64,000 nucleotides of DNA. Source: Sordaria brevicollis. Its lineage: Eukaryota; Ascomycota; Sordariomycetes; Sordariales; Sordariaceae. Location of the stretch: contig JAUTDP010000004.1 of NCBI GenBank assembly GCA_033439795.1, positions 806,001 to 870,000 of the forward strand. The letters run 5' to 3'. The notes beneath the pieces are model-generated. The model saw only the letters and a list, made by a program, of their open reading frames with translations. It did not search any database and was not told where the DNA came from. Below are positions 1-10,290 of this stretch, piece by piece. How positions within the stretch are numbered: the stretch's first letter is position 1; each line of letters starts with the position of its first letter. The translations under genes and the position numbers were made by a program.

Positions 1-896
1 GTGCATGGGCCGAGACCTTCGCGGATGCAAATTACTTTGCCGCAGTTTAGGCAGTTGGGCGCGGCGGCGAGGAGGGGATGTCGGGCGGCGACGCAGTTGC
101 ACCGGCGGGAGGCGATTTCTGAAGAGGAGTTGGAGGTGTGAGTTGGGTTGGTGGTGATTTCGAGTTGCCGGATTGCGTCGTCGAGGTCGGAGAGGGCGGT
201 GGAGGCGCCGTGCATTGGGGTGCCGCCGGCTATGGAGATTTTCGTGGTGGTGGCATTCTTGCCGTTGCCGCTGGGACCGGGTGTCGAGGTACGGGAGACG
301 GGGTTGGATTTGGGTTTGGGTTTGCCTAGGTCGGAGACGAGTGTGCCGTGGGCGGATGGTGGTGGTTTTGGTTTCGGTTGGGCAACTTGAGCGGTGGTCT
401 TTGGCTGCTGTTGTGGTGGTGGTGGTTTGCTTGGTCCTCCGGCTGCTTCGTTCGATGGTGTTGGAGCCTTGGAGGACTTGGCTGAGATGTATTCAAGATC
501 GGCATCTTTCTTGTTGTAGGCCTTCGTCCCAGGCGCGAGGGCAAAGTTGGTGACTTGTCGAGATGGTTGGGCTTGTAGTGGTGCTTGCTTCTTCTTTTGA
601 GGTTTGCGCTGTGGTTTTGGAACTCGGTCGATGTCTGAATTCTGGGCTGAACTGGGGGCTGATGTTGCTGGTGTTCGCGCCGCAGAAGACGAGGCGGCGG
701 GTTTTGGTGGCGCTTTGGGATCGGCGCGTCGGGAGTTGAAGGTCGAGATGAAATCGATTACGGCGGGAGAGTCGCCGAGGAGGTTTGTAAAGTGGTCAAT
801 GGCTTCGGTTTTGGAGAGTGTCGAGGCGTAGTCGAGCACCTGCTTGAGGTCTTCGTCCGGCAGAGGGAGAAGCCGGGAAAGCTGTTGTTGCGACAT
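1..896 (-). CDS. ASC-1/TRIP4-type zf-C2HC5 protein, partial (5' part)
   Basis: An uninterrupted reading frame of 298 codons runs from the ATG at 894-896 leftwards off the window edge, so the C-terminus is missing. The first 60 residues are helical (SQQQLSRLLPLPDEDLKQ...). A proline/lysine/glutamine-rich linker follows, with a short conserved patch AGGTPMHGASTALSDLD near residue 220. From about residue 264 there is a cysteine cluster of the form CNC...NCLNCGKVICIREGLGPC, the C2HC5 zinc finger of activating signal cointegrator 1 (TRIP4/ASC-1). In animals that family is part of a transcription-coactivator and ribosome-rescue complex; the fungal role is inferred from homology only. It is divergent from the GH7 gene, with about 950 bp between the two starts. 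No intron is visible in this part. The family call is firm because of the zinc-finger spacing. Confidence 0.85.
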   Translation of the reverse strand, partial: MSQQQLSRLLPLPDEDLKQVLDYASTLSKTEAIDHFTNLLGDSPAVIDFISTFNSRRADPKAPPKPAASSSAARTPATSAPSSAQNSDIDRVPKPQRKPQKKKQAPLQAQPSRQVTNFALAPGTKAYNKKDADLEYISAKSSKAPTPSNEAAGGPSKPPPPQQQPKTTAQVAQPKPKPPPSAHGTLVSDLGKPKPKSNPVSRTSTPGPSGNGKNATTTKISIAGGTPMHGASTALSDLDDAIRQLEITTNPTHTSNSSSEIASRRCNCVAARHPLLAAAPNCLNCGKVICIREGLGPC

Positions 897-1843
897 CGGG
901 CTGGCAGGTCGTCAGCGTTGGGTTAACCGTGTCGCAATCGAATGGTGTATGTGTAGTTGTAAAAGATTAGAAGTGCCGTTGTCTCCAATGTCGCCGTGTT
1001 GTACAGCAGGTGTAGGATGTCGATGATAAACATTGAAACTGTGAATCTTCGCCGGCGGCGAGCCAAGTTGGGAAGGCGGCGATAACGTAATCGTTGGCAT
1101 GGTGGGGCGTACGGCATCTCCAACTGTAAGCGCCACAGTTACGTCTCTTGTCTGTGGCTGACAGTTGGAGAATATGTGGCTGGAGATTCCGCTTTCAGGG
1201 CAGCCACGGCCCCGCCCGGCCCCGTTCCCCCGCAATGATCTCCATCTTCCGGTACTCAATCCCGGATTTTCATTCTTTCCCCGCGTCAACTTTTGCGATT
1301 CTCGTCAGTTCTTTTGCGACAACTTGCGACAACGAACCACAATGTTCAACAAGATGGCGCGCCACTACCTAAAGCAGCCCTGACATGCGCGCATTAGGAT
1401 ATCAGCATAAAGACGGCATTCGTGGTTCCGGGACGGCAACATATCAGCCCGTTTGGTTTATCCTCCGATTTACCCACGATAGAACCAGACATGGCGATCA
1501 CCACCAAAGCACGGGGAGTCTTCCTCCAGGAGTCCACGGTACGATAAATGGGATGCGACCACGACAACCAATCTGCGCCAAGGATCATGTCTCGAGTGGA
1601 AGGGTAACCAGCAGGACACTATGGAGGCACTTCGCCACCGGCTCTCTGTTGCCGACTGCCGGTGTGGATGACGGAACGATATCGCGCGGAGAAAGTCTTG
1701 AGCCGTCTCGAGAGGTCGTGCTGTAGATTAGGACGACATACCATATCTAACAAGCTCACGATATAAGTCGGCCTCGCCATGCGCGTCTTCAACATGTCTT
1801 CGATTCCAGGCCAAGGCGAGCTCTATTCTCAGGATCGAAGACC
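897..1843. promoter_or_regulatory. Shared intergenic promoter region, ASC-1 homologue / GH7
   Basis: This is a divergent intergenic region with no convincing coding frame. On the GH7 side a TATA-like ATATAAG lies at 1761-1767, about 80 bp before the GH7 ATG. Two ATGs (1779 and 1794) precede the GH7 start and are out of frame with it. They would act as upstream start codons if transcription begins near 1790 or earlier. The first opens a 126-codon frame overlapping the GH7 coding region. Confidence 0.45.
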
Positions 1844-3179
1844 ATGTCACGAAAGACGCTCTTGTCGGCCTTGCTGGTCACCGCCGTATCCGCTCAACAA
1901 GCCGGCAAACTTTCACCCGAAGTCCATCCCAAGCTTCCTACCTGGGAGTGTACAGTTGCCGGTGGCTGTGTTGAGAAAGACACTTCCTTGGTCCTCGACT
2001 CCGACTACAGATGGGTTCACACAGATGACTACACCAACTGCAAGATTAACGGTCTCAACCCAGCCGTTTGTCCTGACGCCGAGACATGCGCTGCCAACTG
2101 TAAGCTCGAGGGTGTGGACTATGCTGGATCCGGGATTCATGTCGATGGCAGCGAGTTGACCCTTAACCTCTTTGTCAACCGAACCGATGGGACTACCAGT
2201 CTCGTCTCACCGCGAGTCTACCTTCTTGCCAATGAGACCACCTATGACATGTTCTCGCTGCTGGACAAGGAGTTCACGTTCGATGTGGACGTCAGCAAGC
2301 TTCCGTGTGGCACTAACGGTGCTCTCTACTTCAGCGAGATGCTCGCCAACGGAGGCAAGAGCTCCTTGAACCCAGCCGGCGCAAGCTACGGTACAGGATA
2401 CTGTGATGCTCAGTGCCCTACTCCTGCCTTTATTAACGGCGAGGTATGTCTCTTCCCGGCTCCTTCCCAGACGGGCCGTACTAACAATTGCCCAGGCCAA
2501 CCTCGAATCCTACGGCGCCTGCTGCAACGAAATGGACATCTGGGAAGCCAACTCCCGCGCCACCGCTTTCACTCCTCACCCGTGCAACGTCACCGCTCTC
2601 TACAAGTGCTCCGGCGCTCTCTGCGGTCGAACCGACAAGTACCAATCCGTCTGCGACAAAGACGGGTGCGATTACAACCCCTACCGGCTCGGCGATCACC
2701 CTTACTACGGTCGCGGCGAGGGCAACAAGGTCGACACCACTCGTCCTTTCACCGTAGTCACGCAGTTCTTCAGCAACACCACGGCCGCCGGCGAGAAGGA
2801 GTTGTCATCTATCAAGCGCCTCTACCTCCAGGACGGCAAACTGATCACCACATCCACTGTTAATGTCCCCGGCTACGATTCAGCGAGCGATACCATCACC
2901 GACGAGTTTTGCGCCAAGAACAAGCAGATATTTGGCGGAGTCAATGCCTTTGCCAACCAGGGTGGTTTGCGACAGATGGGAGAGGCGTTAGGTCGGGGCA
3001 TGGTTTTGGTTTTCAGTGTCTGGCACGATGCTGGTAGTGCGATGAAGTGGTTGGATGGGACTTTCCTACCGGAGGAAGGACATGCGGATGATATCCAGAG
3101 GGATGCGAGCTGGACGGAGGTTAGGTTTAGTAATGTGAAGAGTGGGGAGATTGGGTCGACTTTTGCGGTGGCAGTATAG
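1844..3179 (+). CDS. gh7-2: Secreted GH7 endo-beta-1,4-glucanase (no CBM)
   Basis: Two exons, 1844-2443 and 2496-3179, are joined by a 52-bp intron (donor GTATGT, branch ACTAAC, acceptor CCCAG) and encode 427 residues. Residues 1-18 form a signal peptide (MSRKTLLSALLVTAVSA, then QQ), so the enzyme is secreted. The GH7 core follows, with many paired cysteines. The catalytic motif ACCNEMDIWEAN puts the nucleophile at Glu212, the helper at Asp214 and the acid/base at Glu217, so all catalytic residues are intact. There are several N-glycosylation sequons. The protein ends soon after the core with no linker or CBM1, fitting an EG-I-type endoglucanase acting on amorphous cellulose rather than a CBM-bearing cellobiohydrolase, although the loops cannot be judged by eye. 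The symbol comes from remembered N. crassa synteny and is less certain than the family. Confidence 0.93.
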
Positions 3180-3212
3180 AAGAAACAAAGATGAGGACGA
3201 CGAATATGCCTA

Positions 3213-3562
3213 CCGTAGAATCTCGCGAAATTTGGAATAGGTCTATACCTTTCAGAGTTTAGGTTAAGGTACGTAACAGGTCATCGGCTGGCAGCACACA
3301 GGTGCAGATAAACCGACCTTGCGCCGGCATTTTAGCAAGGAGACCAGGGTACTTGAAAGAGGAAGTTTTCTCCCCCGAGCAAAACACAGTAGAAACGGCT
3401 CAAATTGACTACCCCCGATTAGAAATATTGCCCTCCGCCTTAACTTACATACATTGACATGTACAGCATGCGGGCTGAGCCAGACAGTAACCTACCTATA
3501 TATGCCAGACTTCAGCAGTCTAGAGGCAACGGACCTATTCCAAATTTCGCGAGATTCTACGG
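3213..3562. mobile_element. MITE copy 1, TA target site, long terminal inverted repeats
   Basis: A 34-bp perfect inverted repeat pairs 3209-3242 with 3533-3566. Taking CCGTAGAA...TTCTACGG as the element ends leaves TA dinucleotides at 3211-3212 and 3563-3564 as the target duplication, as in Tc1/mariner-type MITEs. The element is 350 bp and non-coding. It begins about 30 bp after the GH7 stop codon, so it probably lies in or next to the 3' UTR and polyadenylation region. A related copy lies immediately downstream. Confidence 0.85.
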
Positions 3563-3607
3563 TAGGTAGATGTGCATTTCTGGTCCCTCAGGGCTGTACC
3601 TAGTCTA

Positions 3608-3882
3608 CCGTAGAAACTCGTAAAACCTAGAATTGTCCTTTTCCCTCAGAAGTCTAGCGTAAGGTCTGTGTAGGGTAATAGGGGCATCCGCATGTAGTCG
3701 CATATGTGCCCATTACACCCTGCCAGATTAGCATTGTCATAGAAATATCGCCCTCCACCTTAACTGACATACATTTGCAGGTATGAAATGCGGGCCGACA
3801 GTGGCAGTAATTTACTTCTATATGCTAGACTTCAGCACCCTAAGACCTCTGGGACAATTCTAGGTTTCGCGAGTTTCTACGG
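3608..3882. mobile_element. MITE copy 2, same family, tandem with copy 1
   Basis: Terminal repeats at 3606-3638 and 3852-3884 match each other over 33 bp apart from two adjacent positions, where TA faces CG (both transitions, RIP-like). The ends CCGTAG/CTACGG and the flanking TA dinucleotides are the same as in copy 1. The inner right halves of the copies are also alike: both carry GAAATAT(T/C)GCCCTCC(G/A)CCTTAACT and a downstream AGACTTCAGCA. The copies lie in the same orientation, 45 bp apart. Copy 2 is about 75 bp shorter. Confidence 0.8.
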
Positions 3883-3884
3883 TA

Positions 3885-4446
3885 TTGTCCTTGTCCTTGT
3901 TAAAGCCGGGACTCTTTGACTGGTTCTAATAGATTTCATCAAAGTATGGTCATCAAGTATCGAATTTGGTGTAAACTGAGCAGAGCCGTTCATATCGCAT
4001 TGTAAGTCGAAACATGGTGATATAGCAAATCCTACGAAGTTAGATTCTACCCTTCCTGAAGCGCCCGACCTGCTTACAAAACAGCCTCGGCTCATCCCCC
4101 CATCTCCCAATACGGATCGGAGATAATGCCGAGACCCCCCACGGTCCCCACGCGCGCCCGCATCCGCCAAACTTTGCCGGTTCGGGGATAACGGCCCCAT
4201 TATACCCCGTTGTACCCCGGAAGAATGACGCGAGATAGCGCCAGACTAACCCCGCATCGCATGTACCGGGATGGGGTAATGGACGGTCCGATGCCGATGT
4301 CGCCGGAGTGAGTTCCGTTGAGTTGGAGATCTTCTTCAACTTTTCATCTCTTCTTGATTTTCAACTTTCATCCCAAGTCGGTTGGATTCTATATCTGATC
4401 CACCATCACTCATCCAGCATAGAATACGACCGTCAACATCATCACA
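3885..4446. promoter_or_regulatory. Upstream region of the dehydrogenase gene
   Basis: No coding frame is supported. The last 130 bp before the ATG at 4447 are rich in CT and CA tracts (TCATCTCTTCTTG, CACCATCACTCATCC), typical of fungal 5' leaders. No clear TATA box was found. Confidence 0.3.
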
Positions 4447-5706
4447 ATGACACTCATCAAACTCCCCTCCTCCCTCTCCGACGAAGCCAAAAAGAACCCA
4501 ACCCTCAAAGGCCACAAACTCGTCATCCTCACCCCCTGGGCTCCAACACCAGGCTACATCGAATCCATCCAGTCGCAATTCCCCGATCTCATCATCGAGT
4601 ACCATCCGTCCCAATGGACGCAAACCGAATCTCCCTTTCCCATCGACGAGTGGAAAGATGTCACCATCGCTTTGACGTTCACCTACTTGCCGCAACCGAA
4701 GGATGCGCCCAACTTGAAATATGTCCAGCTTATTAGCGCGGGCGCGAATCACATTTTGGATCATCCATTGTTCAAAGAGACGGAGGTGGAGTTTTGTACG
4801 GCTAATGGGGTTCATGGGTTTGTTTTTTCTTTCTTTCTTTCTTCTTTTCCACCCTCGCTCGCCCTCCCTGTCCCAGCCCCAAGCAGACATGTAGGTAACT
4901 GACAGTTAACAAACAGCCCCCAAATCTCCGAATGGCTCATCCTCACTTACCTCTCCTTCAACCACCGCCTACCTCACTACCTCTCGCTACAGCGCCAGGC
5001 CCACTGGTCCCGCGGAAACTTTGACTCCATCGAAGACGCCACCGCCAAAACCGTCGGCATCCTGGGCTACGGCGCCATCGGCCGCCAAACCGCTCGTCTA
5101 GCAACAGCAATGGGCATGCGCGTCCACGCTTACACCCTGCACCCGCGCCCTACCCCCGAATCAAAAAAAGACCACGGTTGGGCGCCGGAGGGGATGGGCG
5201 ATCCCGACGGCGTCTTCCCCACAAAATGGTTCTCAGGTGGTTCTAAATCCGACCTGCACACCTTTCTCGGTTCCGGGCTGGATCTGTTGGTCGTCTCCAC
5301 CCCGCTTACCCCCGGAACCAAACACCTCCTCGGCAAAGAAGAATTCGACATTTTATACAACTCCTCCCCCCCTCTCACTTTCACCGACGAAACCGGCGCT
5401 TCCTCCCCGCGCGGCCGAACATTCGTTTCCAACATCGCCCGCGGCCCCGTGATAAACACAGACGATCTCATTGAGGCGTTGGAAAGCGGGAAGATTAGAG
5501 GCGCGGCGCTGGATGTTACGGACCCGGAGCCGTTGCCGGATGGACACAAGCTGTGGAGCACGAGGAATGTGATTTTGACGCCGCATGTTAGTGGGGCGAG
5601 TACGAGGTATAATGAGAGGGTGCTGGCGATACTGAGGGAGAATTTGGGACGGCTGGGGGAGGGGAGGAGGTTGGTTAATGGGGTTAGTAGGAGGGAGGGG
5701 TACTGA
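4447..5706 (+). CDS. D-isomer-specific 2-hydroxyacid dehydrogenase
   Basis: Exons 4447-4817 and 4917-5706 are joined by a 99-bp intron (donor GTTTGT, pyrimidine-rich, acceptor AACAG) and encode 386 residues. The protein has the two-part fold of NAD(P)-dependent 2-ketoacid reductases. The Rossmann motif GILGYGAIGRQTARL lies near residue 170-180. The catalytic triad is present: Arg in SNIARGP near residue 298, Glu in DVTDPEPLP near 327, and His in LTPHVSG near 346. Expected activity is reversible reduction of a 2-keto acid such as glyoxylate or hydroxypyruvate to the D-hydroxy acid in the cytosol; the substrate cannot be read from the sequence. An insertion of about 45 residues (near 195-240, and ETGASSPRG near 285) is longer than in bacterial enzymes but usual in fungal ones. 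The ATG has an ATCACAATGAC context and no closer start exists. Confidence 0.93.
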
Positions 5707-6690
5707 GGGGCGGAGGAAGGGGGTGTGAAGGGAGGGAGGGTGGTGAAAGGGGATTGATGGTTTGGGCTACGAGAAAGGGGTTGTAACGCGAAAGAGGGCA
5801 CATGGCGGATGGAGGAAAGCTCAGGTAAAGACAGAGTGAGAGAGCCATAGCTGGGAGTGTAGCGAGAGTAATGCCTTGGATGATTGGATCTTACTTTGCA
5901 AGCACCTTTGGCTATGAATTGGAAGCGATAATGCAGCATTTTGCCTGGAAGAGGAATAAGATGAAGTTCATTGCGGCAGGTTGCTCGCCACTGCACTAAT
6001 GTTGGATAACTGGAGTGTGCCGGATAATGTGATGTTCAAACTCTAAAAATTTGAACATAGGACTTCCAGGTTCTGTTGTCGGCAGGCTGCTGACGAGGGG
6101 AGACAGGGCTTTTGGAAAGATTTTTACATTTTCTTCACCTACCCTCCACTCATGGCACCTACCCTCCACTAAGGGGACAGCTCGGTGGATGCATCACCCA
6201 CGTCCCTTCTTCCCCAAGGTAGCCTGGAAGACGAACGCCTCCCTTTGGCTTCCCAAAACGCCCTCTCATCCGCACGACACTTACAATCAATGCCGATTTT
6301 CCTCCTCTTCAACTTCCGCTGTATCATTTGTCTTTTTGTAGTCACTGCCTTTGTGTCTTGCCGCGCTCTGAGTATGTGCACCCTCCCAGACCAAACTCTG
6401 AAAGTTATAAGACTGGGGCCCAGGTCGATTCATCAAACATGTCCTTGAATGAATTATAAAGCACCTCTCCTTTCACCTTACATTCTATCATCTTCTTCAT
6501 TTCTCCCAAATATCGCTCCAGACATGCATCATGTCTCCGACAAGCACGCAATGCATCCAGACTTTATTCCTTTCTTCGAACTTGACTTTAAAACTCATAT
6601 CAATCACCCTCCTCCGCACATTCCAATCTCCCAAGCTTCAACACACAACATAACCTCACAACATCACCACTCCCGATCTTCATTTAACCA
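5707..6690. other. Intergenic, no gene seen
   Basis: Several frames are open for 60-95 codons, but none has family motifs, splice-supported extension or a plausible composition. The stretch from 5710 to 5780 is GA-rich 3' flank of the dehydrogenase gene. Confidence 0.4.
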
Positions 6691-7400
6691 AGAGCCAGCA
6701 CTTCAACGGCCCGTGCTCCACCAGCGGCCCTGATCTCGAAGCCATCTCAGACCTCTCAGACCCTCCCACCATCTATCCGCCATCAAATGCTATGCTCGGC
6801 TGGCTGTCGGACGCGATCCTCAAGAGTCCCACTATATGGGCTACACCCACGACAATCTCAATCAGAGAGCCGCCCCAAACCCAAGATGAGCCAATTCGCG
6901 AACCCAGAGCCGCTACATCTGGATTACATCACCAAGTTGGCTTTGGCCCGCCCGGGAGCTCCTCAGGCCGCTAAAAAGCAAACGTCTCGAACACGATCCA
7001 CTATACGATTACAGTAGCGACACCACCGCCAAGTTCGCAATGCACAAGGCCCTCTTCCTGTTCCGCCGCTGAACGACGGCCCATTTCACACCTGGCCGTC
7101 CGCATGCTCGCCGAAGCTCAACTCAACACCGAGCACAGGAGTTGATGGATTCTCCTTGCACACCGACCACGGGGAAGCATTCAGCAAAAACCACAGGCAA
7201 GCCTTCAGCAAAACAATCCGGCTCGTGATCAGGGGTAAAGACACACTACAGCCTCCTAAGAAGAGAGCGAAGTCTTGTCTTGTCTTGTCGCCAAAAGGCA
7301 ATGGCCTACTAGACCGGGACGCCACCCGCGGACTGGATTCCATCAAAGCGGCGCATATTGTGCCACATTTTTTAGATGACCACCAGGGGCAGTAACCTTT
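6690..7400 (+). pseudogene. Degraded reading frame with HNH-like tail (relic)
   Basis: Short, well-composed frames in different phases are separated by stops, as expected for a decayed gene. One reads DLEAISDLSDPPTIYPPSNA (about 6735-6795). Another, near 7300-7393, includes LDSIKAAHIVPHFLDDHQG. The sequence AAHIVPHFL resembles the histidine centre of the fungal HNH_2-type nuclease domain, in which a conserved AHI-P-SL motif follows a CxxTG motif. The expected CxxTG is not intact here. No start-to-stop frame can be drawn, and the assignment rests on one short motif. Confidence 0.3.
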
Positions 7401-7581
7401 GGGCCAGCCACCCTTACCGCATGGAGGAACATGGTGTTCGAATCACCCATGGACGACATCAAGGTGCCCTCTGTACATGCAGGATATCGCTATCAGAGTT
7501 TCGGCCTTGAAGGCGGTGTACACAAATGTCACACGACTAGCTCAATAGGAGTGCGGACCAAAGAAGGGTTCTCAACACATC

Positions 7582-7732
7582 CTTCGGGGAGGGTGGGATT
7601 AGGGCAAAAAAAGCGTCCTCTTGCTCTCCAGTACCATCATGACCGTTTCAGATCTAACCACTTGCTCGAAGGCCAGCTCGCAGTGCCATGGTGGTGGACG
7701 ACCACATTTGACCACCCTTCGGGGAGGGTGGG
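7582..7732. repeat. 17-bp direct repeat pair
   Basis: CCTTCGGGGAGGGTGGG occurs at 7582-7598 and again at 7716-7732, both in plus orientation. It is a short perfect repeat with no coding context. Confidence 0.6.
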
Positions 7733-7785
7733 TTCGACCCTTTCCTCTTTCTCCCGACAGCAAGAGGAAGTACCACCTTAATGAG

Positions 7786-7810
7786 CCCCCCCCCCCCCCC
7801 CCCCCCCCCC
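7786..7810. repeat. Poly-C tract (25 C)
   Basis: An uninterrupted run of 25 cytosines. Runs this long are unstable and often mis-sized in assemblies, and the tract creates spurious poly-Gly and poly-Pro open frames on both strands. Confidence 0.85.
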
Positions 7811-8600
7811 TTTGAGGGATCTGGCGTTTCTGCATCCCTCCTCTTTTGGCAGTCATTCTGCCTCTTCTTTCTTGCTTCGGTCTCCTCCGGAGTCTCGGTG
7901 CCGTGGGTTTATTGTCTTTCTGTCGTTGTGAGTCGTTCGTGCTTTTGGCCTTTCTCTTCTCAGCTGTTTTGGTCTTGGTGGGTGTTGAGGGTTGATGAGG
8001 CTGGGTTGTGGTATGAAGATTTGTGGTTACCTCTGGGTTGGGTGGTGGTTGGTGGCGCGCAGCGATGGATCCTATCCGGCTTTCCTTTATTGACGCCCGG
8101 TTGCGATGAACTTGCTGGGATATCTTCACGTTTTTTGGACACGTCGACTGTTTGGTTTGCTGACCGACATCAAGAAAATGGCAATCGACAGGATCTCGTC
8201 TGGAGAGAAAAATGTAGGATAGAAGGTGGACGGATTTTGATCCTGGTGAGATTATCAGCAGCCTTTCATCCTACCTCACTTAGTCCAGATGACTTCCCAC
8301 CTTTTCGATTCTTCTCCATCAGGAAGCGCCCCAAGAAAGGGGAAAGAGAACCAACGCAACTAAGCCTTGCCCTCCCATCATTTTCCCAAGCTTCGTTTCC
8401 ATTCGCCTTGCTGCCGCTCTATCCCATTCTCACATCGTTGTCGACCATATCAACACTTTGATTCATTGAGATATCCACTGGCACGTTCATCGGTGACATG
8501 AACGCCCACGTTAGGTACATGGCATTCATGATCAAGTCCAACACAACGCCGTAGCATGTCTATCCCATCATCTTCCACATTCTATTTCCTAGCGTCGAGT
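7811..8600. other. Intergenic, no gene seen
   Basis: A 226-codon frame (7781-8461) starts inside the poly-C tract. Its composition is dominated by S/F/L/P with no recognisable motif, so it is not accepted as a gene. From 8462 the sequence leads into the GIY-YIG-like relic that the retrotransposon interrupts. Confidence 0.35.
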
Positions 8601-8694
8601 CTATCATTTTCGCCTTGCACGAGTTCACCGACGGCCTCCCGGATACCTATACGACGACCGGGACCCGACTGGAGACACATATGGTGCATATACC

Positions 8695-8893
8695 TGTTGA
8701 ATCTGCACGATTGGGACGAATGGAATAAGGAGGAGGAGTGGATGAAAAGAAGGAAGAAGATTTAATTATTGAAAAAAAGGGAAGAGAGAAAGAGCTTGCC
8801 GGGTAAGTAAGCGAAGTATTTATATATATATAATAAAAAAAATGAAATAATCTAAAACTATATTACGATATCTATTTAGTGAGATTTTTAATA
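8695..8893 (-). repeat. Left LTR (3' LTR of the element)
   Basis: Begins TGTTGAAT and ends TTTTTAATA, where the terminal CAACA has become TAATA by C-to-T change. It matches the right LTR over 199 bp without indels. A short A/T-rich segment TATTTATATATATATAATAA inside both LTRs could hold the original promoter TATA. Confidence 0.9.
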
Positions 8894-8906
8894 TTCCCCC
8901 TCGAAC
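8894..8906 (-). other. Polypurine tract of the Copia element
   Basis: The minus strand reads GTTCGAGGGGGAA directly before the LTR. This is the expected position and composition for the plus-strand primer of reverse transcription and sets the element's orientation. Confidence 0.75.
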
Positions 8907-10242
8907 TAATATAGGTCGTAATAATATCCCTTTTCTTCCTATTATTAAACAAAATTATTAATAAGAAACGCCGTAAATTTTATTATATAGGAAAAATAAA
9001 AATAATAAAAACTTTTAATTTAAATATCTTTGAATAAAGCTATTATTATTATTTTATTCGTTTTATTAATTCAAATCGAATAATAGCGCGTTTAAATTAG
9101 TACGATTAAAGTTAATTCAGAAAAGTATTTATAAATCGAAGGTTATAAATAAATTTCGCGGAATTATAAATTTAATATTCGGTTCGTATATATTTTAAAC
9201 GAATAATCGGTAGGATTATAAAGGATTTACAATTAAAAGATAATATATAAATAGTATAAATTTAATAGCGGTTATAAAAAGTAAATACAATAAATATATA
9301 TGGTAACGGGATTATTTAAATTAGTCCGAAGGTATTTTTAAATTTAATAAAAGTATTTAAAAGTAACGTTTTAATAAATTTATTAACGATCTAATTTTTA
9401 ATAAATATATAGTAGAAATCGATTTCGTTAAAGGTTTACTTTTCGCGGTAAAAGAATCCTTAGATTTCAATATATTTAATTCGGATATAGAATTAAAAAT
9501 TCTGAATAAAAGTAGTAACTCTTTTATTATTATTATAAATAATAATTACTTCGGGTTTATTAATAATATTAAATTCTTAGAATAACCGTTTAAATTAAAT
9601 AGCCTTTTTAATTACTTATATTTATCCGATAAGTTTTGCTTCGTATAATAATAGGGTTATAGTAGGTTATTTCTTTGAATTTTAATTAATAATATTATTA
9701 TTAATATTAAATAGGTATTAGGAGGTAAATTAGCGCTTTTAAATATTTTTAGCCTAATCGGCGTTTATAAAGTTATTAAAGTTATAAATTGGATTAGTAT
9801 AAATTAATTTAAAATAGATTATTCTTTATAAATATTTAAAAATCCCTTTTATAGTAATAATATACGTTTTAATAAGGTTAAATATATATTTATTATAATA
9901 GGATATAGCGAAAAAAATATTTAAGCAAATCCCGAATATTATATATATTAAGGAATTAATAATATTAATATATTAGGTTTTATCCTCTTTAAATACTTCG
10001 AACCTTAAAGGTAGTTTTGGAATTTTTAATATAGAAATAAGAATTTTAATAGGGTTAGCGTTTTAAAGGTAAAAATTTTATAAAATCTTTTTAATATAAG
10101 CCTTTTAGGATAAATAAATTATACAATTTACCCGGTCGCGCAAAATAATTATATTTAAATAGAATAAATATAAGCTTATATCCGTTATTTAAAATCGTTT
10201 ATTAAAAGCTTTTTTAAATTCTTTAATTTTGGCCTTAAAAGG

Positions 10243-10290
10243 GCCGGCGATTAGTAAATTATTAATATAAATAATAATATATATTTATTC
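10243..10290 (-). pseudogene. Reverse transcriptase active-site relic (YVDD mutated to YINN)
   Basis: On the minus strand one frame reads IYIIIYINNLLIAG. Copia reverse transcriptases have IILLYVDDLLIAG here. Each departure in the catalytic core (V to I, D to N, D to N) is explained by a G-to-A change in the coding strand, the RIP signature. The metal-binding aspartates are lost, so the enzyme would be dead even if a frame were open. Confidence 0.75.

Noticed and set aside
7599..8129. 176-codon minus-strand frame with poly-Gly
   Set aside because: It runs through the poly-C tract and has basic/proline-rich random composition with no motif; the plus strand is open there too.
7781..8461. 226-codon plus-strand frame starting in poly-Pro
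   Set aside because: It starts inside the homopolymer and is S/F/L-rich with no family resemblance or splice support.
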